This document shows positions 8,781 to 16,247 of a stretch of 64,000 nucleotides of DNA, piece after piece. The position numbers and the translations under genes are program-made. A model generated the notes under the pieces. It saw only the letters and a program-made list of their open reading frames with translations, was not told where the DNA came from and searched no databases. Source of the stretch: GCA-2717185 sp047517345 (GTDB taxonomy: Bacteria > Pseudomonadota > Alphaproteobacteria > UBA8366 > GCA-2717185). Position 1 is the first letter of the stretch. Each line of letters opens with the position of its first letter. The DNA lies in the NCBI GenBank assembly GCA_047517345.1, contig JAKZTB010000106.1:26863-90862 (forward strand), written 5' to 3'.

Positions 8781-10120
8781 CCCAGCACCGCCTTGGTCGC
8801 GTCGGCCATGATCTCGACGATACGATCGATCGACGACTCGCTGGTCACGACCGGCGGCGCCAGGCAGTAAACGTCGCCGCGCACGCGGCTGAACATGCCG
8901 CGTTCCATCGTTTCCGCATGGATCTTGGGCCCGATCGCCTCTGCCGCGTCGAAGACTTCCTTGGTCGAGCGGTCCTTGACGTACTCGACGCCGCACATCA
9001 TGCCGAGCCCGCGAATATCGCCGACATTGGGGTGCTCGCCGAGCGCGTCCTTCAGGCCGTGCAGCAGACGCTTGCCCTTGGCTGCGGCTTGGCCCGGAAA
9101 ATCGTCGGTTTCTATGACGTCGAGCATGGCGTTGGCGATGGCGCAGCCGACCGGGTGCGCGCTGTACGTGTAGGCGTGCATGAAGGGCTTGCCGCTGTCG
9201 TCCATGGTCCGGGCGATCTCATCGCTGACGCCGATACCGCCGAGTGGGAAGTAACCCGAGGTGATCGCCTTGGCGAACTGGATCAGGTCGGGTTGCACGC
9301 CCCAATGCTCCAGCCCGAACATTGTGCCGGTTCGGCCGAAGCCGGTGATCACCTCGTCGGAGACCAGCAGCACGTCGTACTGGTCGCAGATTTCGCGGAT
9401 GCGCGGGAAATAATCGTCCTGCGGCACGATTACGCCGCCCGCGCCCTGTACCGGTTCGGCGATGAACATGGCGACGGTGTCCGGCCCGGCGTCGAGAATC
9501 GCCTTTTCCAGCTCGTTTGCCGCGGCGATGCCCTGACTCTCACCGGCGGGCGCTTCGTAGAAATAGGGGTAGGGCCCCGGGATGTGGATGAAGCCCGGCA
9601 CCCGCGGCTCTAACATCGCCCAATAGGCGTCGATGCCGGTCGCGCTCATCGCCGCCAAAGTTACGCCGTGATAGCCCCAGATGCGCGAGATGACCTTGGT
9701 CTTTTCCGGCTTGCCCTTCAGCTTCCAGTAATAGCGCGCCATCTTGATGTTGGTGTCGGTCGCCTCGCCGCCGCCGGAGGTGAAGTAGAAATGGTTGATA
9801 TTGGGATAGGTGATGCCGGCAAGCCGTTCCGCCAGTTCGATGGCGCGCGGGTTCGAACTGCCCGCATAGCCGGACGCGTAGGCCATCTCGGTGAGTTGTT
9901 TCGCGCCGGCCTCCGCCAGCTCGCGCCTACCGTTGCCCGCCGTGTTGTTCCACAGGCCCGAGAGACCGTCGATGTATTGGTCGCCGTTGGCGTCGACCAG
10001 GAATTCGCCTTCGCCGCCGACCCAGACCTTGCCGCCGGTATGGGCTGCCTTGCTGTGCAGCGGGTGAATGAGATGGGCCATGTCCCGATCGAGCAGGGCG
10101 GCTTCGGCATTGTTCGACAT
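8777..10120 (-). CDS. Class III pyridoxal-phosphate aminotransferase (omega-transaminase type)
   Basis: 447 residues. PLP-binding features are present: GGGEATDTNIKMA near 116-128 for the phosphate, WGYHG near 148-152 stacking on the ring, D255 in LLVSDEVITGFGRTG, and the Schiff-base lysine K284 in QFAKAITSGYFPLGG. Such enzymes move amino groups from omega-amino acids or amines (beta-alanine, putrescine, taurine-like) to pyruvate or 2-oxoglutarate. The preferred donor cannot be read off. It is divergent from the CMD gene at 10274, with a 150-bp shared promoter region, and convergent with the M20 gene. Confidence 0.88.
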   Translation of the reverse strand: MSNNAEAALLDRDMAHLIHPLHSKAAHTGGKVWVGGEGEFLVDANGDQYIDGLSGLWNNTAGNGRRELAEAGAKQLTEMAYASGYAGSSNPRAIELAERLAGITYPNINHFYFTSGGGEATDTNIKMARYYWKLKGKPEKTKVISRIWGYHGVTLAAMSATGIDAYWAMLEPRVPGFIHIPGPYPYFYEAPAGESQGIAAANELEKAILDAGPDTVAMFIAEPVQGAGGVIVPQDDYFPRIREICDQYDVLLVSDEVITGFGRTGTMFGLEHWGVQPDLIQFAKAITSGYFPLGGIGVSDEIARTMDDSGKPFMHAYTYSAHPVGCAIANAMLDVIETDDFPGQAAAKGKRLLHGLKDALGEHPNVGDIRGLGMMCGVEYVKDRSTKEVFDAAEAIGPKIHAETMERGMFSRVRGDVYCLAPPVVTSESSIDRIVEIMADATKAVLG

Positions 10121-10273
10121 ATTCAGTACCTCGGAGGTTTAGGCGGTAAACCAGAAGTTTGCGTGCCGCACCGTTGTTCGATCAAGCGAAATCGGCAGGG
10201 CTGCTTGCGTGATTTGGCTGTGCCGAGGGCACGGTTTAGGCTGATGCTTCAACCCATGAAGGAGCAGTAAACG

Positions 10274-10675
10274 ATGTCCAGAAGTCAGGCCTACGAGAAA
10301 GGCAGCGAAATTCGCCAGGAATTGATGGGCGACGCCATGGCGAACGACATGGCGAAGACGGTCTATGACGACCCGATCATGGAGAAGTTCGGCGACTACG
10401 CGCGCGAGGCGGTGTTCGGCCTGTTGTGGTCCAGGCCCGGTCTCGACCTGAAGACGCGTACGCTGATCTGCTGCATCACGGATACGGCGACCGGTCGCTG
10501 GCCGGAGTTGGAAATCCACCTGCGGATGGCGCGCCGCCAAGGCTGGACCGAGGACGAGCTGTCGGAAGCGCTGCTGCACACCTCGGGCTATATCGGCGTC
10601 CCCTCGGTGCGCGAGGCGATGATCGTCGCGAAGGAAGTGTTCGCCAAGATGCGGGCGGAAGATAGCGGCGATTAG
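10274..10675 (+). CDS. Carboxymuconolactone decarboxylase family protein
   Basis: 133 residues, all-alpha CMD fold. The core reads EAVFGLLWSRPGLDLKTRTL, then a Cys pair that is adjacent (LICCITD) rather than CxxC, followed by the LEIHLRMARRQGWT helix. The adjacent cysteines and EIH segment resemble PcaC-type gamma-carboxymuconolactone decarboxylases rather than AhpD-type peroxidases. AAGGAGCAG lies ahead of ATG 10274. It sits alone between the divergent aminotransferase and a broken DUF952 gene, so context does not establish an aromatic pathway. Confidence 0.82.
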   Translation: MSRSQAYEKGSEIRQELMGDAMANDMAKTVYDDPIMEKFGDYAREAVFGLLWSRPGLDLKTRTLICCITDTATGRWPELEIHLRMARRQGWTEDELSEALLHTSGYIGVPSVREAMIVAKEVFAKMRAEDSGD

Positions 10676-10698
10676 GGTGTACGGGCAAGCATCGCGCC

Positions 10699-11027
10699 GT
10701 GATCTACAAAATCTGCACCGAGGATGAGTGGCGCGACGCGGAACGGAACGGCGAATTCACCGGCAGCGCGATCGACATCGCGGACGGGTTCATCCACTTC
10801 TCGACCGCCGCCCAGGTCGAAGAGACTGCGCGGCGGCATTTCGCGGGGCAGACGGACCTGGTGCTTGTCGCGGTCGATCCGGAGAGGCTTGGCGATGCGC
10901 TGATATGGGAGCCGTCGCGCGGCGGAGATTTTTTCCGCACCTTCTTGGCGCACTATCGGCGGCTGCTGTGGCGTCAGCAGTGCTCTTGCCGCTCGGCGAT
11001 GACGGCGCACACGTCTTTCCGGAGTAG
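10699..11027 (+). pseudogene. DUF952 protein gene, frameshifted
   Basis: The first 75 or so codons from GTG 10699 encode a clear DUF952 protein (MIYKICTEDEWRDAERNGEF, then DGFIHFSTAAQVEETA, LIWEPSRGGDFF). After the T6 tract at 10929-10934 the frame loses family resemblance. The other frame then supplies the expected ending: PHLLGALSAAAVASAV and LPLGDDGAHVFPE, with a TAG at 11025-11027. One additional T would restore a complete protein of about 109 residues. Function of DUF952 is unknown; members are small cytoplasmic proteins with conserved His. The gene ends 2 bp before the convergent DMSP-lyase-like gene. Confidence 0.75.
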
Positions 11028-11029
11028 CT

Positions 11030-11620
11030 CTAACCCCCGATCCACAGGCTCCATACCGCCAGCAGCGGCGTCTCATACGATCGCATCGCGTGGCTTATGT
11101 TGGGAATGTTGTGGACGGTGCCGCCGAGACCGGGCTTGTGCCAGGTGCCTTCGTTCTGGCGCCAGGCGCTGTCGGAGAGGACGGCGTAGATCTCTTCGGG
11201 CGGATGGTTGTGGTCGGGATAGACGGTATCAGGTGCGACCAGGCTGACCCCGATCCGCACATCGTTGCGCTGCTCGATGCCGTCGACGCCGACGACTACA
11301 GCATTGGCGTGCCGGTTTCGGAAATGGTCGTCTGTCGTCGGTTTCATCAGCCAGCCCAGTTGCGGCTCAATGGCGGCCAACGCCGCGCCGAGCTGGACCG
11401 TTCGCTCCGGGCCTTCTTTGGCGTTCTCGAAGGCGGCGGGCAGATGGTCGCAGACCGGCAGCCGGTTCGGATCCCTCGGTTCGTGGCGGCCACCGTCTTT
11501 TGCAAGCGCGTCGAAGATATTCTTCGCTGCCGGTTTGGCACCCTCCGGCAGACCGCCCTCGAAGACGGCCCGCTTTACCGAATCGATGAAATGCTGCAGT
11601 TCCGGGGATCGTTCGCTCAT
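11030..11620 (-). CDS. DMSP-lyase-family cupin (DddQ/DddL-like)
   Basis: 196 residues of the cupin dimethylsulfoniopropionate lyase family (PF16867-type). The metal-site block is VYPDHNHPPEEIYAVLSD, with Y134, H137, H139, E143 and Y145 (numbers by hand count). It is followed by GLGGTVHNIPNISHAMRS with H177, which is the DddQ-type second cupin motif. Characterised relatives cleave DMSP to dimethyl sulfide and acrylate. However, here the gene is the last of a six-gene operon with a thiolase, DUF35, amidohydrolase, SDR and PhyH oxygenase, so another beta-eliminating or hydrolytic substrate is possible. Start ATG 11620 overlaps the PhyH stop (ATGA). Confidence 0.75.
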   Translation of the reverse strand: MSERSPELQHFIDSVKRAVFEGGLPEGAKPAAKNIFDALAKDGGRHEPRDPNRLPVCDHLPAAFENAKEGPERTVQLGAALAAIEPQLGWLMKPTTDDHFRNRHANAVVVGVDGIEQRNDVRIGVSLVAPDTVYPDHNHPPEEIYAVLSDSAWRQNEGTWHKPGLGGTVHNIPNISHAMRSYETPLLAVWSLWIGG

Positions 11621-12471
11621 GACGGGCTTGCTCCCTCCCCGCCATAGACCCCGGTCGGCTTGAGCGGGCTGTTGGCGAAGACGTTCTTGCCCGTCTTCTG
11701 CGTCGTGTTGCGCCAGGCGGCCAGTTCCTCCGGCCCGAACTCGATCTTCGGCGACGGGTCGATATCGACGTTGTTGTAGGTATTGACGCCGCGCACCAGC
11801 ATCGCGGAATCGCGGTGCGCGCGAACCTCCGTGTGAGTCGGCATCATCTCCACCAGCAGGATGACGCGCCGATCCTTGGCACGGTTGATGTTGGAGCCAT
11901 GGATGATGCCGGCGTTGAACAGGCCGATCTCGCCTGGTTTGAGGACGATGTCGACGGCTTTCGATTCGTCGAAGCCTTCGGAAATGTACTGGCCGCGCGA
12001 CAGGATGCTGTCCGGATTTCCCGTATCGGTGTGTTCCAGGATGCCGGTCTTGTGCGAGCCGGGGATGACCTTGAGGCAGCCATGGTCGAGCGAACATTCC
12101 TCAAGCGCTAGCGCGCCGATCACCAATATGGGCCGGATCGGGTTGTACGCGCCGTCCTGGTGCCAGCCGGCATGGGTTTTGCCGTCCGGGCTCTTGATTC
12201 GGAAGGCCATGCTGTAGCACAGGATGTTCGGCCCGATCAGGTCTTCATAGACGTCGAGGATCCCCGGATGCCGCGCGATCTCTTCCACCCACGGGCACAG
12301 CAGGTGCGACTTGCTCTTCAACTTGAGTCGGTCGTTGGGATGCTTTGCCTCGAACGCTTCCAGGCAGCCGTTGAAATACGCGACTTCGTCCGCCATGAGC
12401 ACGGGAACCGGCGGCAGGAATCCCTGCTCGTGAAACTGTTCGACGGCGTCTTGGGAGAGAACTTTTGGCAT
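11617..12471 (-). CDS. Phytanoyl-CoA dioxygenase (PhyH) family protein
   Basis: 284 residues, Fe(II)/2-oxoglutarate oxygenase of the PhyH family. The triad is H104 and D106 in AGWHQDGAYN and distal H191 in GIIHGSNINR, with arginines at 201-202 placed to bind 2-oxoglutarate. PhyH enzymes hydroxylate alpha to acyl-CoA carboxyls or other small molecules. The ATG at 12471 overlaps the SDR stop (TAATG) and the gene's own stop overlaps the DMSP-lyase-like start, so it is tightly coupled on both sides. The frame is open further upstream, but that part is out-of-frame SDR sequence. Confidence 0.85.
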   Translation of the reverse strand: MPKVLSQDAVEQFHEQGFLPPVPVLMADEVAYFNGCLEAFEAKHPNDRLKLKSKSHLLCPWVEEIARHPGILDVYEDLIGPNILCYSMAFRIKSPDGKTHAGWHQDGAYNPIRPILVIGALALEECSLDHGCLKVIPGSHKTGILEHTDTGNPDSILSRGQYISEGFDESKAVDIVLKPGEIGLFNAGIIHGSNINRAKDRRVILLVEMMPTHTEVRAHRDSAMLVRGVNTYNNVDIDPSPKIEFGPEELAAWRNTTQKTGKNVFANSPLKPTGVYGGEGASPS

Positions 12472-13241
12472 TACCGCAGACTCCCCCCGCCATCGACCGA
12501 GAAGACGACGCCGTTGACCCAGCTTGCCTTGTCGGAAGCGAGGAAGGCGACGACGTTGGCGCATTCCTCCGACGTGCCGACCCGGCCGCCGGGCCCCTCG
12601 ACAGGCAGCTCCTGCCAGCGTTCCGGATCGCCCAACTCTTTCTCCGCCTGGACCTTGCGCATGGTGACAAGGCGTTCGGTTTCGATCGGGCCGGGATGGA
12701 TGCCGACGACGCGCACGCCGTGGTCAAAGCTTTCCCGGCCGAGCCCGCGCGTGAACCCCACCAGGCTCGAATTGCCCGCCGCCCCGGCGATGTAGTTGGG
12801 GCTCGGTCGGACCGCGGCGTTGCCCAGCACGTTGACGATGACGCCGCTGCCGCGTTTGCACATGGCGGGATAGATAATGCGGCTGATATTGATGTAGCCG
12901 AATACTTTCAGGTCCCAGGCGGTGCGCCAGGTTTCCTCGTCGATCATCTCGATATCGCCCGCCGGGATGGCGCCGGCGTTGTTTACCAGGATGTCGACGT
13001 CCTTGCAGGTCTCCGCCAGCTTGCAGGCGGTGGCGCTGTCGGACAGGTCGCCGGCATGGACCGTGACCTGCGCGCCGTGCGCGGCGTTGATCTCGTCGCG
13101 CGCCTTCTCCAGATCCGCCGCCGTGCGCGACGCGATGTGCAGCGAGCAGCCCTCCGCCGCCAGGGCTTCGGCCACAGCGCGCCCGATACCCTTCGATGCG
13201 CCGGTCACCAGCGCGGTCTTGCCGTTGAGGCCGAGGTCCAT
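12471..13241 (-). CDS. SDR-family oxidoreductase lacking the YxxxK lysine
   Basis: 256 residues with an intact Rossmann start (KTALVTGASKGIGRAVAEAL; TGxxxGIG at 13-20) and NNAG at 87-90, so NAD(P) binding is likely. The catalytic region reads NAAVRPSPNYIAGAAGNSSL. Y150 is present, but the lysine expected four residues later is alanine, and the usual serine before it is not evident. This is a known divergent SDR subtype, so it may reduce or dehydrate by a changed mechanism or act as a non-classical enzyme. It is third from the end of the six-gene operon. Confidence 0.85.
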   Translation of the reverse strand: MDLGLNGKTALVTGASKGIGRAVAEALAAEGCSLHIASRTAADLEKARDEINAAHGAQVTVHAGDLSDSATACKLAETCKDVDILVNNAGAIPAGDIEMIDEETWRTAWDLKVFGYINISRIIYPAMCKRGSGVIVNVLGNAAVRPSPNYIAGAAGNSSLVGFTRGLGRESFDHGVRVVGIHPGPIETERLVTMRKVQAEKELGDPERWQELPVEGPGGRVGTSEECANVVAFLASDKASWVNGVVFSVDGGGSLR

Positions 13242-13256
13242 GAGGATTCCTTTCGA

Positions 13257-14483
13257 TCAGTCGGCAGCGCCGCTCGGTTTGTTGGGATAGTCGGCCAGAT
13301 CGAAGCCGAACATGCGCTTGGCGTTGAGGCCGAGGATTTTGGCCCGCTGCGCGTCATTCATGCCCTGCATGGTCCGCTCGATGGCGGCGGCGGAATGCGG
13401 CCAGGTGCCTTCATGGTGGGGATAGTCGTTGGCCCACATGAAATTGTCCCAGAGATTGTATTGGTCAGCCAGTAGTAGTCCGGCCTCGTCTTCCTGGAAG
13501 CTGGCGGCGCCGTGCGCGCGGAAATAGTCGCTCGGCAGGCCCTGCAGTTTCGGGCGGACCCAGAAATGATGCTTCTTGTAGGCCTCGTCCATGGCGTCGA
13601 GGACCCACGGCACCCAGCCGATGCCGGCTTCGATCAGGGCGAACTTGATTTTCGGGAACCGTTCGAGAACACCGGAGGAGCAGAGGTTCGCCAGTGGCTC
13701 GATGGTCGGCGACAGCGAATGGGTGACGTAGTTGATGACCGCGCCGCCATTGCCCTTCGACGCGCGCGGGTCGCGGCCTGTCGAGACGTGGAAGGTGATC
13801 GGCAGGCCGGTCTCCTCAAGCAGCGCCCACATCGGATCGAATTCCGGCAGATTGTAGTTGGCGTGGTCGACATCGTGCCCACCCCAGATCGGTTTGCAGG
13901 GCAAAGTGAGGCCGCGGAAGCCGAGGGCGGCGACCCGTTCGATCTCTTTCATCGCGCCGTCGAAATCGCCGGTCGCGATGGCCGCCATCGGCGATATGGT
14001 ATTGTTGTGCGGGCCGAAATCCTCCCACGCCCAGTCGTTCCACACACGGCATTGCGCCATGGCGAAGACAGGATCTGGCGTTGCCCACATGGCGAGGCCC
14101 TTGTTCGGGAACATGACCTCGGCATCGATGCCGTCGTACCTGTTGTCTTTGAGCCGCCCTTCCACGGTGGCGCCCGCCTTGCTGCGTACGCCGTCTTCGC
14201 CGAGCATTTTGAAATCGAAGATACGGGACTTGCGGTAGCCTTCGGTGATGCGCCACTGTTTACCGTTCTCGTCGGTTTCCACCCGGGGGATGCGGTCGAT
14301 ATATTTCGTGTCGATCCGCTTCGCCCAGAGGTCGAAAGGCTCGTTGGCGTGCGTGTCGGCCGAAATCATCAGGTACTTGTTCGGATCGTCCCGCCGGGCC
14401 GTGCGGGTCCAGCCTTCCGGCCCCGGCGTTTCGGTCCGCCACAGATTCTCCTCGTTGATCTCGTAACTCGTTTGTTCTGACAT
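13257..14483 (-). CDS. Amidohydrolase family 2 protein
   Basis: 408 residues (409 if the adjacent ATG at 14486 is used; GGGAG is better spaced for 14483). Metal-dependent hydrolase fold: an N-terminal YLMISADTHANEPFDLW segment where the classical HxH is degenerate (DTHAN). FHVSTGRDPR gives a central His, and the C-terminal MWANDYPHHEGTWPHS carries the Asp. Family members with this layout are often annotated as hydrolases or decarboxylases of aromatic or CoA-linked ring compounds. It is the middle gene of the minus-strand thiolase operon, 14 bp from the DUF35 gene. Confidence 0.82.
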   Translation of the reverse strand: MSEQTSYEINEENLWRTETPGPEGWTRTARRDDPNKYLMISADTHANEPFDLWAKRIDTKYIDRIPRVETDENGKQWRITEGYRKSRIFDFKMLGEDGVRSKAGATVEGRLKDNRYDGIDAEVMFPNKGLAMWATPDPVFAMAQCRVWNDWAWEDFGPHNNTISPMAAIATGDFDGAMKEIERVAALGFRGLTLPCKPIWGGHDVDHANYNLPEFDPMWALLEETGLPITFHVSTGRDPRASKGNGGAVINYVTHSLSPTIEPLANLCSSGVLERFPKIKFALIEAGIGWVPWVLDAMDEAYKKHHFWVRPKLQGLPSDYFRAHGAASFQEDEAGLLLADQYNLWDNFMWANDYPHHEGTWPHSAAAIERTMQGMNDAQRAKILGLNAKRMFGFDLADYPNKPSGAAD

Positions 14484-14496
14484 CATGCTCTCCCGA

Positions 14497-14937
14497 TCAA
14501 TCCGCGACCCGCCACTGCACGAGCGTATAGGGCTTGTCGCCGCCGTGCTGTTCGAAAATCGCCTTTACCTTTGCGCCGATTGTCACGTCTTGCGCAGGAT
14601 CGCCCAACAGGTTGCCGATCATGCGGACATTCCCCGCATGCGGCAGCTCGACCAGGACGACGATATAGGGGCCGCGCCCTTGCAGTGCCGGATGCACCGG
14701 GTGCCATGCGCGCTCCCAGCTGTAGATGGTGCCTTCGCCTTCGACCGGGGTCCATTCCATGTTGAAGGAGTTGCATTCGTGGCAGATCCATTCGGGGCCC
14801 CACTGCCAAGTACCGCAATCGCCGCAACGCTGGATCTGCAGTTTGCCCTCTAACAGCCCGTCCCAATAGGGCTTGTCGAGTCCGTCATTCTGCGGCACGG
14901 GAATCGGCATGCCTTCCGGCAGATAGGTCTCGCTCAT
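14497..14937 (-). CDS. DUF35 Zn-ribbon/OB-fold protein
   Basis: 146 residues. An N-terminal helix is followed by a rubredoxin-like zinc ribbon (C38, C41, C52, C55 in QRCGDCGTW and ICHECNSF) and an OB fold to the end. DUF35 proteins pair with thiolase-like partners and can bind acyl-CoA; in steroid side-chain degradation the Ltp2-ChsH2(DUF35) complex performs retro-aldol cleavage. The start ATG 14937 overlaps the stop of the thiolase gene (ATGA), the arrangement expected for a stoichiometric complex. Confidence 0.9.
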   Translation of the reverse strand: MSETYLPEGMPIPVPQNDGLDKPYWDGLLEGKLQIQRCGDCGTWQWGPEWICHECNSFNMEWTPVEGEGTIYSWERAWHPVHPALQGRGPYIVVLVELPHAGNVRMIGNLLGDPAQDVTIGAKVKAIFEQHGGDKPYTLVQWRVAD

Positions 14938-16115
14938 ATTGTGGCCTCCGATCCCATAATGACGGTGCTGACGTGGTGGACCATCGGTCCTGCGATGTTG
15001 AGAGCGACGTCGGCGCCCGGAATCTGGTTCGCGGACTCGCCGCGAATTTGCCGCACCGCCTCGATCTGCAGACCAAGACCGTGCATGTAGCACTCCGCCA
15101 GATTGCCGCCGCTGGTGTTGAGCGGCATCTTGCCGTCCGGTGCGGCGAGGTTTTCTAAGGTGAAGAACTCGTTGCATTCGTCTGGTTCGCAAAAGCCGTG
15201 TTCCACCACCGCCATCATCACACCGATGGTGAAGTTCTCATAGCTCTGCACCACGTCGACGTCTCCCGGCGTGACCTCTGCCATTTCGTAGAGGCGCGGC
15301 GCGAGGCTGGAAAAGCTGGAAGATGGGAAATTGCTGGCGTTCATGACCGGCGCGCCGCAGCGATGGTCGGAACCTTGCGCCGCCCCCAGAACGTAGGCAG
15401 GCTTCTTCTTCAAATCCTTCGCCTTCTCGGCCGAGACGATGATGATTGCCGCGGCGCCGTCATTCTCCTGACAGCAGTCGAAGAGCCGGCAGGGTTCCGC
15501 GATCCAGCGGGAGTCGTCGTATTTCTTCTCCGTCAGCGGCCGGTTGTACATGACGGCGCGGGGATTGTTCTGGGCGTGATGGTAGGACGCCATCGAGATG
15601 GCGCGCAGCACGCTGTGCTCGACTTTGTGCTCGTGCATGAAACGCATCGCCCGCATCGCGTATTTCTGCAGCGGCGACATCACGCCGTAGGGCGACATAT
15701 AGGCAGGATCGCCGCTGACCACGGAAACGGGTGGGGCCTTTCCGAAACGCTGGAATTGACCTTGCGCCAGACCGCGGAAGGCCACGACACAATCCGCGAA
15801 ACCGACCGCGACCGCCGCCGCGGCATTGCCGACGGCCGCCGCGACCCCGCCGCCGCCGCCGCCCCAATTCATATTGGAGTACCGCAAATCATTGATGCCG
15901 AGCGCTGCCGCCAGCCGCGTTGGCTCGTTGCGGTCGTTGCTGTAGGACGCGAATCCGTCGATTTCCTTCGGGTTGATGCCCGCATCTTCGCAGGCCTTGA
16001 GGATGGCCTGCAGGACCAGGACGAATTCCGGGTCGGGCGATTGCCCGTGTTTGTAATAGGTCGTTTCGCCGATCCCGACGACCGCCGTCTTGCCTCGTAA
16101 CGTTCGATTGCTCAT
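14934..16115 (-). CDS. Thiolase-like protein (SCP-x/Ltp type), probable aldolase partner of DUF35
   Basis: 393-residue thiolase fold. It begins KTAVVGIGETTYYKHG and has the DAGINPKEIDGF segment. The loop where a degradative thiolase carries its nucleophilic cysteine (about 83-92) is glycine-rich (NMNWGGGGGGVAAAVGN), with no cysteine. A C-terminal NTSGGNLAECYMHG supplies conserved thiolase-family glycine and cysteine positions. Missing the nucleophile is typical of Ltp-type proteins that cleave beta-hydroxyacyl-CoA by retro-aldol reaction with a DUF35 partner, here encoded next. First gene of the six-gene operon; the 132-bp region above 16115 should contain its promoter. Confidence 0.87.
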   Translation of the reverse strand: MSNRTLRGKTAVVGIGETTYYKHGQSPDPEFVLVLQAILKACEDAGINPKEIDGFASYSNDRNEPTRLAAALGINDLRYSNMNWGGGGGGVAAAVGNAAAAVAVGFADCVVAFRGLAQGQFQRFGKAPPVSVVSGDPAYMSPYGVMSPLQKYAMRAMRFMHEHKVEHSVLRAISMASYHHAQNNPRAVMYNRPLTEKKYDDSRWIAEPCRLFDCCQENDGAAAIIIVSAEKAKDLKKKPAYVLGAAQGSDHRCGAPVMNASNFPSSSFSSLAPRLYEMAEVTPGDVDVVQSYENFTIGVMMAVVEHGFCEPDECNEFFTLENLAAPDGKMPLNTSGGNLAECYMHGLGLQIEAVRQIRGESANQIPGADVALNIAGPMVHHVSTVIMGSEATI

Positions 16116-16247
16116 TCGGATGCCTGCTCCCTTCGATGAGCCGCCAAACTAGCAACCCGACCTCCCTTGCGACAAGGCGTCGCTTTTCATAACCGGTTAG
16201 CGCGGTCTGGTGTCGGATAGGTGACCGAAGACGGCTGTACCGCCGGA

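Noticed and set aside
11030..12097. Long minus-strand frame extending the DMSP-lyase-like protein N-terminally
   Set aside because: The extra 159 codons are out-of-frame PhyH sequence; ATG 11620 overlapping the PhyH stop is better.
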